40,982 nucleotides of DNA from an uncultured Patescibacteria group bacterium (GCA_938017575.1 CALIJC010000048.1:1-40982), one strand, 5' to 3'; positions 1 through 10,438 are shown, numbered from the stretch's first letter. Made by a program: numbers and translations. Notes: generated from the sequence alone by a model not told the origin.

Positions 1-34
1 AAAATTCCTAATTTCACAAAGGATTCTAGCTTTT

Positions 35-616
35 TTGATGGGGAATGGCTTTTTTATGCTTGGAAATAAATCAAAAATCGAGGATGGCTACAACTACATC
101 TCTGCTGAAAACAACTTTCAAGCATTTCAATATATCGAAGCCTTTCCAGAAGCTATTGAATTTATGCAAGGAATTAAAGAAGACCTGGAGAAATATGGAA
201 AAAGCCTGGGTAGGTTAAAAATTGACTTTAGCTGGAATTATCTGGGACAAAATACTGAACGAGAAAAATATATTGAAAAACTCACAGAAATTTTTTGGCA
301 AAATCAATCGAGTGAATTTATTAATGAAACCATTAACTACCCTGAATTAATGGAAAGCCCATGGAAAATAATCCGGCTTCATAATTCTATAAATAACATA
401 CCTGTCAGTTCAGATTTTTTTAGCAGCCAAACAAACGAATTTATTTTAAAAACTAGCGACTCGCTATCTAATTGGAACTATAATCCATATTTACTTTACA
501 TTCCTACTGCTAATTTTCAGTGGTCAATAAATATTAATGGGGCCGATATTCTATCTGGAGTTATTTATTCAAAAGATGAAATTCTAATTCACGAATACAC
601 CTTTGCCAAATTTTAA
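35..616 (+). CDS. hypothetical protein, probably 5'-truncated by the window edge
   Basis: 193 aa ORF; the frame stays open upstream to base 2, so the TTG at 35 may not be the true start. Confidence 0.55.
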   Translation: MMGNGFFMLGNKSKIEDGYNYISAENNFQAFQYIEAFPEAIEFMQGIKEDLEKYGKSLGRLKIDFSWNYLGQNTEREKYIEKLTEIFWQNQSSEFINETINYPELMESPWKIIRLHNSINNIPVSSDFFSSQTNEFILKTSDSLSNWNYNPYLLYIPTANFQWSININGADILSGVIYSKDEILIHEYTFAKF

Positions 617-675
617 CCTCACCATTAGGTGCTTATCTGTTGACACATCATGTTTTTTTAGCAATAAATATAATT

Positions 676-1404
676 ATGGAACCAGTAAATGAGTTAGAAT
701 TCAAAAAAATATCAGATCTAAGCAAAGTTCAAGAGATTATCCAATACCAATTCAATAATCCAGATTTATTACAAAGAGCTTTAACACACAGATCATATTT
801 GAACGAGAAAATTCGAGATCGGGAAATTAAAAAACATAATGAAAGACTAGAGTTTTTGGGTGATGCTGTACTAGAATTAATAGTATCTGATTTTTTGTTT
901 AACAATTTAGATGTTAATGAGGGTCAAATGACAAAGCTACGCTCTAGTTTAGTAAAAGGTGAATTAAACGCTGAAATTGGAATGGAGTTAGGCGTGCAAA
1001 ATGAAATTCTAATATCTCGAGGTGAATTAGATGACTATGGAACTGCTCGCCCGTCTATAGTAGCTGACACTATCGAGGCTATTATTGGAGCTATGTATAT
1101 TGATGGTGGAATTGGACCGTGTCAGAAATTTGTGGATACAAATATGATTGCCAAATTACCCAAAATAATTGCAGACAAATCATACAACGATCATAAAACT
1201 ATTCTACAAGAGTATTGCCAAAAACATCTAAAAATCACTCCAAAATACAGGGTTATTTCAGAAGAAGGAAAAGATCACCAAAAGAAATACCAGTGCGGTG
1301 TTTGGTTGAATAACAAGCTAATTTCAACTGGCCAAGGGGGTAGTAAACAAGAGGCAGAAATAGCCGCTGCCAAAGCTGGTTTAATTGTTTTAAAAAGTCA
1401 TTAA
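676..1404 (+). CDS. rnc: ribonuclease III
   Basis: ALTHRSYLNE...HNERLEFLGDAVLELIVSDFLF signature and C-terminal dsRBD (GGSKQEAEIAAAKAGL). Start moved from TTG 640 (part of a TTGACA box) to ATG 676. Confidence 0.95.
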   Translation: MEPVNELEFKKISDLSKVQEIIQYQFNNPDLLQRALTHRSYLNEKIRDREIKKHNERLEFLGDAVLELIVSDFLFNNLDVNEGQMTKLRSSLVKGELNAEIGMELGVQNEILISRGELDDYGTARPSIVADTIEAIIGAMYIDGGIGPCQKFVDTNMIAKLPKIIADKSYNDHKTILQEYCQKHLKITPKYRVISEEGKDHQKKYQCGVWLNNKLISTGQGGSKQEAEIAAAKAGLIVLKSH

Positions 1405-1420
1405 TTATCCGATTTAGGCC

Positions 1421-1449
1421 TGGACAAAACCCTTTTTTTGTGATATAAT
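1421..1449 (+). promoter_or_regulatory. sigma70-type promoter TGGACA-N17-TATAAT upstream of the 1491 gene
   Basis: TGGACA 1421-1426, 17 nt spacer, TATAAT 1444-1449; strong SD AGGAGG at 1476-1481 before ATG 1491. Confidence 0.65.
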
Positions 1450-1490
1450 AGGTATCAGTTGAGGATATCATAAAAAGGAGGACACCTCTC

Positions 1491-2294
1491 ATGGCGAAAG
1501 CCAAATTCAACAAAACTGTGCTAACTCAGGGCAAGTCAAACCCTAAGCAAACAAAGCTGCAAGCCACTAAGGCTACCAAAAAAGCACAACCTAAGCGCAA
1601 GCAAACTGCAAAACAGACATCAACTCCATATATCAAAAAAAATCAGACTGTCAGAGCTAAGCCAAACAACAGGCCTCCAGCAAAGACGAGAAAAGCACCC
1701 TTAAAGTTCAATTTTTGGGATCTTTTCAAAAAAATCTTTTTTTGGATTATTGTTGGCTTGATGGTTTTCACAATCATCAAATTTGCCGTTGAATACTTAC
1801 TGAATCCCTTAGGGGTTTTGGGAGGGATTTTCAGTATAATTATTGGAGTACTCCTGTTTATTTGGAGTATAATAACATTCCTATTCTGGAATTTTCTAAA
1901 CATCCTAGGGTTTATGACCATCTTGACCCTTGTCTTGGTGATTTTTGCCACCCTGAAATATGGAAATAAGAGCCAAAATGGGTTTAACTTCAAAGAGGCC
2001 TGGAACAATACTAATAGGCTGATTACAGAAGTTCTTCCCTCACCGTTTTGGGTTGCATGGACAGCATTTTGGGGGTTTATTCTAAATCTACTCTTCGTTT
2101 TTTTCTATGCATTAGGATGGCCACTTTTTAATGAAAAGGAAATTCATGGATTCAAACCATGGAAAATCGCCATATTATTAGCTTGTGGTATAGGGCTTTC
2201 ATTCTTCCTTCATTGGACGATTGGAACTTTATTACTACTGTTAATCCCAATTTTCTCAGTCTATATGGGATATCAGGTTTTTAAAACTCATTAA
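1491..2294 (+). CDS. membrane protein with Lys/Gln-rich basic N-terminus and several predicted TM helices
   Basis: 267 aa ORF, strong SD, hydrophobic segments after a ~75 aa basic region. Confidence 0.8.
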   Translation: MAKAKFNKTVLTQGKSNPKQTKLQATKATKKAQPKRKQTAKQTSTPYIKKNQTVRAKPNNRPPAKTRKAPLKFNFWDLFKKIFFWIIVGLMVFTIIKFAVEYLLNPLGVLGGIFSIIIGVLLFIWSIITFLFWNFLNILGFMTILTLVLVIFATLKYGNKSQNGFNFKEAWNNTNRLITEVLPSPFWVAWTAFWGFILNLLFVFFYALGWPLFNEKEIHGFKPWKIAILLACGIGLSFFLHWTIGTLLLLLIPIFSVYMGYQVFKTH

Positions 2295-2323
2295 TTCTCC
2301 AATTTGATATCTCAACTATTTCC

Positions 2324-2353
2324 ACCCTGCTCGTAAAACAGTAGGGTTTTTTA
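2324..2353. terminator. intrinsic terminator
   Basis: ACCCTGCT-cgtaaaac-AGTAGGGT with one mismatch, then TTTTTT; sits between convergent genes. Confidence 0.7.
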
Positions 2354-2369
2354 TTTGTCAAAAAATCTA

Positions 2370-3389
2370 TTATCTTTCTCTTCCTTTTAAGAATTTTAAA
2401 TTTCCATTATAAAACTGAGACACTCCACTAACCCCAAATTTCAATTGAGCTAGTCTATCTACTCCAAATCCAAAAGCTAACCCATTCCACTCATCAGGAT
2501 TTAATTCCATATTTTTAATCACATTTTTATGAATTGGGCCTGCTCCAAATACTTCTATCCAGCCGCTATTGCTGCAAATCCTACATCCTTTGCCGTGACA
2601 AAAAGGGCAGGAAATATCTCCTTCAAAACTAGGTTGAGTAAATGGGAAATATGAGGGTCTTAACCTAACATTTATGTCTTTGTCATCAAAAAATTCGCTA
2701 AAAAATTTCTTTATCAAACCTATTAACTGACTAAGGTTTGTTTTTTTATCAACCAACCACATATCAAATTGTGTGAAATTAATATCATGAGTTGCATCGA
2801 TATTTTCATTTCGAAAAACTATACCAGGGAAAATAACTTTGAAAGGAGCGGCATGAGTTTTTGCATATTTAACAGCGTTGGCCGTAACCTGAGTCCTCAT
2901 TACATAATTATTACCTTCTGTATCTAAATTTTTCAAAAAGAAAGTGTCCTGCATGTCCCTGGCAGGGTGATAATCTGGCGTGTTAACAGAAGTAAAATTG
3001 TGCCACTGGGATTCAACTAGTGAACCTTCATATACATCAAAGCCAATTCGAGAAAAAATATCAACTATTTCTCCCACCACTATGCTGATTGGGTGTAGTG
3101 TTCCATTTGGTGATTTGTATTTATTTGAATGAAAAGTTTCATCAAACTCAATATAATTATCTTTTTCATTTTCTTCTTGAATCAATTGAATTCGCTGATC
3201 ACAGGCAGATTGAATAGCTTTTTTTAATTCATTTAGTCTAGGACCTAATTGTTTTTTTTCATCAATACTAGCTGTAGAAATTTTTGATTTGATTTCGGCA
3301 ACTTCTCCAGTTTTGAGATACTCATCGCGCAATTTTAAACATGCCGAGATGGTTTTTTGGTTTTCAAATTCAGATAAATAATTAGTCAT
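2370..3389 (-). CDS. pheS: phenylalanyl-tRNA synthetase alpha subunit
   Basis: FHPISIVVGEIVDIFSRIGFDVYEG-like core, HDxNFTQFD, CPFCHGKGCRICSNSGW, GFGVDRLAQLKFGV motif 3. Confidence 0.95.
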   Translation of the reverse strand: MTNYLSEFENQKTISACLKLRDEYLKTGEVAEIKSKISTASIDEKKQLGPRLNELKKAIQSACDQRIQLIQEENEKDNYIEFDETFHSNKYKSPNGTLHPISIVVGEIVDIFSRIGFDVYEGSLVESQWHNFTSVNTPDYHPARDMQDTFFLKNLDTEGNNYVMRTQVTANAVKYAKTHAAPFKVIFPGIVFRNENIDATHDINFTQFDMWLVDKKTNLSQLIGLIKKFFSEFFDDKDINVRLRPSYFPFTQPSFEGDISCPFCHGKGCRICSNSGWIEVFGAGPIHKNVIKNMELNPDEWNGLAFGFGVDRLAQLKFGVSGVSQFYNGNLKFLKGRER

Positions 3390-3501
3390 TATACATCACA
3401 AGTTATCTTTATGTGCAGATTTTGTCAATCTCTTGACGATTATTAAATCAAGAAATATATTTAACAAATAGAATTTTTCAAGTTTACCAGGATATTTTGA
3501 T

Positions 3502-4401
3502 ATGATAAAACACTCACTTATTGGAGGATTTACTAGTTTGATCCGCTCTTTTTGGTTATCAGTAACTGCTATTAGCGTGTTGACTGTCTCCTTGGCATCC
3601 GTCGCCTTTGTAGCCAGTGTTTCTACTGTTGTCGGTTTTTCTTTGCGTAAATTTGACCAACAAATCTCTGTTCTGGTTTACTTTAAAGAAGACACAAATA
3701 ACGACAAAATTGATAGTTTTATTACCGACTTAGAAGAGCAAAACTATGTAAAAAATGTAGATTTTATTGATGGCCAAGAAGCCAAAGAAGATCTAGCAAA
3801 TAGTAGTAACACAGCTTCAGATTTATTAGAAAAATTAGATGGAACAGAAGAAGAATTGTTTTTAGAATATGTTGATATAACTCCTGTAGATAGTGAAAGT
3901 TACACCAAGGTTGTAGATTTTGTCAGAAGCGATGATTACACAGAATCTATCGACGAAGTCAGAGATCAGCAAGCCTTTATCAACAAACTTCAGTCAATAT
4001 ATAAATGGACAAACATTGCTGGATTAATTCTCATATTTATATTTGCCATAATCTCAATTTTGGTAATGGTAAACATTCTTAGAATAACAATTTTCCATAG
4101 AAAAAATGAAATTGAAATCATGAGGCTGGTTGGGGCTACAAATAATTACATCAGAGGACCCTTTATTATGGAAGGTTTTTACTATAACCTAATTGCCTCA
4201 ATCATTGTAACATGTATATTTTTACCAATGGTATTTCTATTACTACCTACTTTAAAGGATTGGCTTCAAATAGATTCCAGCCAAAACACAAACATTTTAA
4301 TTGGTCAGCTGTATTTGAGTCTTGGAATGACAATTTTTGCTGGTAGTATTGTTGGTATTATTACTGCATTTCTAGCTACCAGACGTCATTTGAAACTATA
4401 A
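3502..4401 (+). CDS. ftsX: FtsX-like permease / cell division protein
   Basis: N-terminal TM, ECD, then TM bundle with IFHRKNEIEIMRLVGATNNYIRGPFIMEG. Confidence 0.9.
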   Translation: MIKHSLIGGFTSLIRSFWLSVTAISVLTVSLASVAFVASVSTVVGFSLRKFDQQISVLVYFKEDTNNDKIDSFITDLEEQNYVKNVDFIDGQEAKEDLANSSNTASDLLEKLDGTEEELFLEYVDITPVDSESYTKVVDFVRSDDYTESIDEVRDQQAFINKLQSIYKWTNIAGLILIFIFAIISILVMVNILRITIFHRKNEIEIMRLVGATNNYIRGPFIMEGFYYNLIASIIVTCIFLPMVFLLLPTLKDWLQIDSSQNTNILIGQLYLSLGMTIFAGSIVGIITAFLATRRHLKL

Positions 4402-4458
4402 TTTGACAAAATCTCCAATTCCTCTCAAATAGTGTCAGTACTTTTATAGATAAAATAG

Positions 4459-4680
4459 ATGGGGATAAACAGCAAAGTTCATAGCTATATACTAGAAATA
4501 TCTAGTATACCTAGTTATCGCAATAAAATTTTAGCAGTTTTTGATAGTAACGATGAAAATCTAATAAAAAGCTATCTAGAAAGTATTGGACCTTATAGCG
4601 AAGAAATACATTCTATGTTTTTTCATTTGGCCCAGGCAATAAGGATTCATAAATTCAACAGAGCGTATTACAACAGATGA
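4459..4680 (+). CDS. hypothetical protein
   Basis: 73 aa ORF between ftsX and pilB; no recognised family. Confidence 0.45.
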   Translation: MGINSKVHSYILEISSIPSYRNKILAVFDSNDENLIKSYLESIGPYSEEIHSMFFHLAQAIRIHKFNRAYYNR

Positions 4681-4781
4681 AAACTCTTTATAATTATTTG
4701 GCCACAGTATTTTGCAGTGGTCATCTTTGTGGGATATTTGCTTGACTTGTATATAATTTTCATGCAGAATCTCAACTAAAT

Positions 4782-6488
4782 ATGTCTATCCAACTAAAAC
4801 CAAAATCTATTGATAATGATCCATCTGAGGTTGATTTGGTGATCACATCTAGTAATAAAAAAAATAGAGTTGAAAGAATTAAAAACGATTTAGATAATCA
4901 TTTTACAGAAGAGAACACGCAAAAGCACGCTGCCCAAATCAGCATGCCTTATATCAACCTGTATGGTTTCCCTATCGATACAGATCATCTAGTTATGATG
5001 AATGAGGAAGAAGTAAAAGGTACTAAAATGGGAATCTTTTCACTAGAAGGGAATACTCTGTTACTGGCAACACCCGAGCCAAACACAAAGGGCCAAAAAG
5101 AAGCTATTCAAAAACTCGAAGATAAATCATACAACACCAAACTTTTCCTTTGTTCAGATATTAGTTTCGCAAAGTTAACAAAAACATTTAACTACATCTT
5201 TGAAGCCAAACAAGTTGATGACAGCATTAACCTAGATACTCAAGAAGAAGGAGAAGAAAAAATTGATTTAAGCCAATTAAAAGAAATAATAAAAACAGTT
5301 TCTACATCACAAATTATCGAAACGATTCTGCGAGCTGCACTACAAAACAAAGCTTCTGACATTCACTTTGAACCAGAAAAAACAAGCTATAATATGCGTC
5401 TTAGGTTAGATGGTGTGCTGTATACATTTGCCAATCTCCCAAAAGAAAACCAAGACAAAATTGAAAGTAGGATAAAACTAGTCTCTGGACTAAAATTAAA
5501 TGTAGACAATATCCCTCAAGATGGTCGATTTAGTTTCAAATACGAACAAAAAGATATAGATGTTCGTGTATCAATGCTTCCTTCTAATTATGGATATTCA
5601 ATAGTAATGAGGTTACTTGGAACTGGAAATGTTGATCTCAAACTTGATAGCCTTGGGTTTGCGCCCTACTCAGTGGAACGCGTTGAATCGGCGATTACTC
5701 AACCACAAGGAATGATATTAAATACGGGACCAACTGGAAGCGGTAAGACAACAACACTTTACGCCTTTTTAAATCAGCTAAACGATTCTCGAAGTAAGAT
5801 TATTACACTAGAAGACCCTATTGAATACAAACTGCCTGGAATCTCTCAAACTCAGATCGACAAACAAGGTGGTTATACTTTTGCTAGCGGACTCAAATCA
5901 ATCCTGCGTCAAGACCCTGATATTGTGATGGTTGGAGAAATCAGAGACAGTGAAACTGCTGAAATCGCTGTTGAAGCATCACTTACTGGTCACTTGGTAC
6001 TCTCTACGCTCCACACTAATGATGCAGCTGGAGCAATAACTAGATTAATGGAAATGCAAATAAAAGGATTCATGCTAGCTGATTCTCTATCTGCCGTAAT
6101 TGGACAAAGACTAGTTAGAAAACTCTGCCCTCACTGTAAGCGTGTTGATACTATAAATGAAAAAGACCAGCAAAAAATTGTAGAAACCCTCCAAGGAATT
6201 TCACCTCAAGCCCCAGTTACAGTTCCTCATGATTTAACTTTTTATACTTCTGATGGGTGTGATGAGTGTAATGGTTTAGGATATCAAGGCCGTCTCGGAG
6301 TTTATGAAGTTCTAACAATCACAGATGGTCTTAGGGAGCTGATTTCAAATAGATATCCTTCAATTGTAGAAGTCAGAAATGTTGCCATGAAAGAAGGAAT
6401 GGTAACTATGCTCCAAGACGGAATTTTAAAAGCTCTTCAGGGGTTAACTGATATCAAAGAATTATTCGAAAACGTCTCTACTTCATAA
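4782..6488 (+). CDS. pilB: type II secretion / type IV pilus assembly ATPase (GspE/PilB family)
   Basis: Walker A GPTGSGKTTT, LRQDPDIVMVGEIRDSETAEIAVEASLTGHLVLSTLHTNDAAGAITRL, CPHCK...CDECNGLGYQGR. Confidence 0.93.
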   Translation: MSIQLKPKSIDNDPSEVDLVITSSNKKNRVERIKNDLDNHFTEENTQKHAAQISMPYINLYGFPIDTDHLVMMNEEEVKGTKMGIFSLEGNTLLLATPEPNTKGQKEAIQKLEDKSYNTKLFLCSDISFAKLTKTFNYIFEAKQVDDSINLDTQEEGEEKIDLSQLKEIIKTVSTSQIIETILRAALQNKASDIHFEPEKTSYNMRLRLDGVLYTFANLPKENQDKIESRIKLVSGLKLNVDNIPQDGRFSFKYEQKDIDVRVSMLPSNYGYSIVMRLLGTGNVDLKLDSLGFAPYSVERVESAITQPQGMILNTGPTGSGKTTTLYAFLNQLNDSRSKIITLEDPIEYKLPGISQTQIDKQGGYTFASGLKSILRQDPDIVMVGEIRDSETAEIAVEASLTGHLVLSTLHTNDAAGAITRLMEMQIKGFMLADSLSAVIGQRLVRKLCPHCKRVDTINEKDQQKIVETLQGISPQAPVTVPHDLTFYTSDGCDECNGLGYQGRLGVYEVLTITDGLRELISNRYPSIVEVRNVAMKEGMVTMLQDGILKALQGLTDIKELFENVSTS

Positions 6489-6559
6489 TCTTTGACCTGT
6501 AAAAAATAATAAAATATATGACCCAAGTATAAAAACTCAGGCCAAGAAAAAGTTAATTA

Positions 6560-6889
6560 TCATCGCTCAAACTCAACTTTGATGGTTTTTTTCCAAACCC
6601 CATCACCTAATTGATGTTGAATCTTTGTCTTCGCAGGAATAACAATTGTACTATTGCCTATTTCATTACTAGAATAAATTACCTTTGCACCTTCGGTGCT
6701 TTTATTTGTAACTATTAAATATGGTTTTCCCCGGAAGCAAGAATAACCTACTCGAATTTTTGAGGTTTCTGTTGTCTCTGAACAATATAGTTCTTCAGAA
6801 GCCAACTTATTTTCTTCTCCCTGAAAAAGGTACCCTCCTCCAATAACCAAAACAATTGCTAAAAGCGGGAGATTTAAAAAACGTCCCAT
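6560..6889 (-). CDS. small membrane-anchored secreted protein with a Cys-pair domain
   Basis: 109 aa, N-terminal TM, AGGTGA SD upstream of ATG. Confidence 0.65.
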   Translation of the reverse strand: MGRFLNLPLLAIVLVIGGGYLFQGEENKLASEELYCSETTETSKIRVGYSCFRGKPYLIVTNKSTEGAKVIYSSNEIGNSTIVIPAKTKIQHQLGDGVWKKTIKVEFER

Positions 6890-6976
6890 TACGAGAATTC
6901 ACCTATTAATCCAATATTATGATTGAGCAAGAAATTTATAAAGTTGTCAAATAAATTGATTGAGCTTTTTCAAAAA

Positions 6977-7720
6977 TTAACCAAAAAGATTGATTGATTC
7001 TATCACAAATTTTTTTTGCAAGTTTTGATTATTCAGATTCATAGCTTTGTGAATAGCCAAAATTATGTCGGACCCGTGTTTGGTAGGTTTTTTGCAAAAT
7101 AATAACTCTACATAGGATTTTACTTGCCACAACCAATATTCGATCTCTTCCCTCTCAGTTTTCTTTATATCATCTACTGTTATAGATTTTTTTGAATACA
7201 AATCAACAGCCGTTTGTTTTGGCGAAGGGAATTTTTTTTGGATAGTCTCATGAAGGTGTGAATTCAAATTTGAAAATATTTGTTTGTCACTGAGAGAAAT
7301 TATATTTGATCTACTTGTAATTGTGGGTAAAATAATTGACTTATCTTTAGAAAACAAAATTATATATAAATTCTGTGGTGGTTCCTCTAGAAATCTCAAC
7401 ATCCCTTCTTGAAGTGGAATTGAGTAACTAGACAAATCTCCCATAAATAAAAGTGTCGGCTTTTCTCGTTTGTAATAAAACTCCATTACAGCCTCTTTCA
7501 TTTCTTTCTTCTCTTTAAATGAATATGAAATAATACGATTATTATCCATCATTTGTCTATAAAAATCATCAATTTTACCTTCATTATCGTGATAAAAATT
7601 ATCGTTATTTTTAGATAAATCAAATGAAAAATTATGATTAAAAAACACCCAAGCAAGATTTTTTTTCAACCTGTCTAAATTTAAAAATGTCTTGGTTAAT
7701 ATTATATTCGATTGTATCAT
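6977..7720 (-). CDS. holB: DNA polymerase III delta'-like subunit, no Walker A
   Basis: MLRFLEEPPQNLYIILFSKDKSIILPTITSRSNII; start overlaps fmt stop (ATGA). Confidence 0.7.
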   Translation of the reverse strand: MIQSNIILTKTFLNLDRLKKNLAWVFFNHNFSFDLSKNNDNFYHDNEGKIDDFYRQMMDNNRIISYSFKEKKEMKEAVMEFYYKREKPTLLFMGDLSSYSIPLQEGMLRFLEEPPQNLYIILFSKDKSIILPTITSRSNIISLSDKQIFSNLNSHLHETIQKKFPSPKQTAVDLYSKKSITVDDIKKTEREEIEYWLWQVKSYVELLFCKKPTKHGSDIILAIHKAMNLNNQNLQKKFVIESINLFG

Positions 7721-8865
7721 TTTACATGAAAATTATAGCCGAGTAAATTAATTGACTTTCCATTTCCTAAACATATTTTTTTAATCTCTAGATACCCCTC
7801 TTGGCATTTAATAAAAATCCTTTGCTTAGAATCGATTTGTAGAATATACAGTCCTTTGAGATTCTCTAACTCAATACTGGCTTTAGATAATTTTAAAAAT
7901 TCTTTGTCGGAATATACACGCCCTATTTCAATTAGTTTTACAAAAGAATCAAAGAATGAAATCTTGACCCAAGTTCCCGGAAAAATTATAAATGCTCTGA
8001 AATGATCTTTGATTTGTTTTGCAGTTTTGTTATTAGGATCAATGAATTTATCGTCTTTTTTGATTAAATTACAAAAAGTCACTTTGTCATAATTTTGTCT
8101 TCTAGGTGCAAAATCAGTTAGCAATTTTTCACTCTGACTATTCACAGATTCCAAAATTTTTATAGCACAAATCATTGCCCAAGTTTGCGACCCTAAGGAG
8201 CTTAGAGAATTCATTACATCAACAAAATTATCATCTTTTTCAATTGTAGTTTCTTGTTGCAAATAAATATCACCACTATCCATTTTCTTTTCTACTTGTA
8301 TCCATGAAAGCCCAGTAATTAAATCACCATTTAATATAGCAGACTGTATTGGAGATGGACCTCGATAAAGAGGTAAATTAGATGGGTGCCAATTAATCAT
8401 TCCATATTTTGGAATCTCTAAAAATTCTTCTGGAATTATCATTCCATATGATGCTATTATTGCAATATCAACATCTTTTAAACACTTTATTAACTCCTGA
8501 CTATCTTTTTTTAAACTCTCGGGTTTAAACACTTTAATACCATTTTTTTTACCAATCTCTTCAATTGGATTAACTACCTGCTTCCCTCTATTAATTCTAT
8601 TTGGGCTGGTTACAATAATTGATAGGTTTACTTTTTTTTCAAGTAATTTGTTTGCAAATGAGTCTTTTACTTTTTTTTCATCATTCCAAAACTTAGGAGT
8701 TAAATCCAGGTGAGATTTCTTTGTTTTTTTTAATTCAATATATTGTCGATTTGAAATTTTTGATAATTCTAAATTCTGATTTGTAATAATGTTTTCCAGG
8801 ATTACTTTCATGAAATCTGAAGATCCAAAAAATGCAATGTTAATAGTGTCAGAATTATTTATCAT
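7717..8865 (-). CDS. fmt: methionyl-tRNA formyltransferase
   Basis: IASYGMIIPEEFLEIPKYGMINWHPSNLPLYRGPSPIQSAIL...GLSWIQVEKKMDSGDIY. ATG start at 8865; the ORF-track TTG 8910 is the TTG of a TTGACG box. Confidence 0.92.
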   Translation of the reverse strand: MINNSDTINIAFFGSSDFMKVILENIITNQNLELSKISNRQYIELKKTKKSHLDLTPKFWNDEKKVKDSFANKLLEKKVNLSIIVTSPNRINRGKQVVNPIEEIGKKNGIKVFKPESLKKDSQELIKCLKDVDIAIIASYGMIIPEEFLEIPKYGMINWHPSNLPLYRGPSPIQSAILNGDLITGLSWIQVEKKMDSGDIYLQQETTIEKDDNFVDVMNSLSSLGSQTWAMICAIKILESVNSQSEKLLTDFAPRRQNYDKVTFCNLIKKDDKFIDPNNKTAKQIKDHFRAFIIFPGTWVKISFFDSFVKLIEIGRVYSDKEFLKLSKASIELENLKGLYILQIDSKQRIFIKCQEGYLEIKKICLGNGKSINLLGYNFHVK

Positions 8866-8914
8866 AATGTTAATTAAATACTCTATACCTGCCAATGCTA
8901 AAGTCGTCAAGAAC

Positions 8915-10438
8915 CTATATAGAAGGCACTACCCATTTTGATCTAATCTCATCCCAATCAGCTCCAATCCTACATAGCTTGTCAGCATCTGCAATAGGAT
9001 TTTCTAGCAAATGCTTAACTAATGATTCTAAAAAGATAGTGTTTTGAGATCCTTTAACCCAAACCCAACTAGAAGGTCTGAGAGTATTTTGGTCAAGAAT
9101 GTTAATAATATCACCAACTTTTACAAACACTTTGAAAATCTGTTTCTTATATGTAATATACCTGATAGCGCCATCTGTTTTTACAACTTCACTTTCATCG
9201 CATTTTAACCACTCCCTACCTAATAAAAATATTTCCTGAATATAGTCTCCTTTTTTCTTGGCCATCTCCATAGTCTTTTCCAAAATTTCTTTGTGCCTAG
9301 CTGCAGAAAATTCTCCTAGCTCTCTCATTTCTCCAAAAACTAAATAATGCTTTGGTGAATCTATAGAACTATATTTTTTAGCGTTATTATCCTTTTCTAA
9401 AAAAGTGTTCCAGTGTTTAAAAGAGTCAACTACTTCGGAAAATAAATCCAAAAATCCATTTAATGACGCAGGGTCAGAGTTATATGAGCTATCAACAATA
9501 GTAGATTTATTAATTCCATCAAGTAGACTAAACCTACCATTAGGTAGCTGTGGATCAGAAATAGTTTTTTCCAAATTATCCACAGAAAGACTGTATTTAT
9601 CACTTATTAGAGACAATACTTGTATATATTTACCAAAAGTAATAGGCAATAAATATCTATCACTAAATTTTAATTCTTTATCAATAACCAAACTAAAACC
9701 ATAACCCCTACTAGCTTTCACTTTATTTACCAACCAATCACCTGAATAATTAGTTAAAATGTTATTATCAACAGTACCAATAGCAGCAGGGAAAATGAAA
9801 TGCTTGGCTGTTTTAGCTAACTTAAACTGCTCCAGGGCAATGTTTTTAAGCACACCTTCAATTTTATCAGATTCGAAAAGCTTATGTAAAAATGGGGGTA
9901 GTAAATGTTTCAAAGCCTTGTAATTTAGACTATCAAATTCGCTTTCAAAACCTTCCGAATGCTCATAAGTTAAATTAGTTAAAATTAAATCATCCACCTT
10001 TTTACCAAAAACCTCTGTAAAATAATCAGCTTCATTTTGCTCATTAAACCCAACCTCATAAACCAAAGCTGTTTTTTTAGTTAGTTTAAACCTAACAAGA
10101 AATAGTTTGAAAAATGATTTAATAACAAAAGTTAATTTATCAAATACAGCGAATTTGTGTTCAAATGAAACCATCTCCCCAGATAGTATCATTATTAAAC
10201 CTGAGAGTGAGTTTAAACAGGCTTCTTTGGTCGCACCGGAGTATACTTTCCATCCGTTAGTTTCAAATAATTGCTTGATTAAAATAGTAGTTGAGCTTTT
10301 TCCTGCAGTCCCCGCAACTAAAACAATTGGTAAATCTTGATTATATTTTTTCTTATAATCCTTTGTTATCTTATTTACATATTTTTTTGCTAACCAGATT
10401 AATACTCTGGTCGAAAAGGGAGCTTTTGTTTTATTCAT
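8915..10438 (-). CDS. Mur ligase family protein
   Basis: P-loop VAGTAGKSSTT, C-terminal VDSSYNSDPASLNGFLDLF and GEMRELGEFSAARHKEI. Confidence 0.88.
   Translation of the reverse strand: MNKTKAPFSTRVLIWLAKKYVNKITKDYKKKYNQDLPIVLVAGTAGKSSTTILIKQLFETNGWKVYSGATKEACLNSLSGLIMILSGEMVSFEHKFAVFDKLTFVIKSFFKLFLVRFKLTKKTALVYEVGFNEQNEADYFTEVFGKKVDDLILTNLTYEHSEGFESEFDSLNYKALKHLLPPFLHKLFESDKIEGVLKNIALEQFKLAKTAKHFIFPAAIGTVDNNILTNYSGDWLVNKVKASRGYGFSLVIDKELKFSDRYLLPITFGKYIQVLSLISDKYSLSVDNLEKTISDPQLPNGRFSLLDGINKSTIVDSSYNSDPASLNGFLDLFSEVVDSFKHWNTFLEKDNNAKKYSSIDSPKHYLVFGEMRELGEFSAARHKEILEKTMEMAKKKGDYIQEIFLLGREWLKCDESEVVKTDGAIRYITYKKQIFKVFVKVGDIINILDQNTLRPSSWVWVKGSQNTIFLESLVKHLLENPIADADKLCRIGADWDEIRSKWVVPSI

Noticed and set aside
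1253-2008. Minus-strand ORFs 1253-1513 and 1643-2008, and similar antisense ORFs (9405, 10107, 17349, 22150, 22477, 23193, 24516, 27260, 29291, 33412, 33768, 36521, 37047, 38118, 38592, 38848)
   Set aside because: They lie opposite or within confidently assigned genes, lack family signatures and read like shadow frames.
3502-4401. ftsX without adjacent ftsE as a novel finding
   Set aside because: ftsE may lie elsewhere in the genome; nothing in this window allows a functional claim.
4697-4725. GGCCAC...GTGGTC hairpin after the 73 aa ORF
   Set aside because: Long loop, G-T pair and no T-run; not supportable as a terminator or riboswitch.
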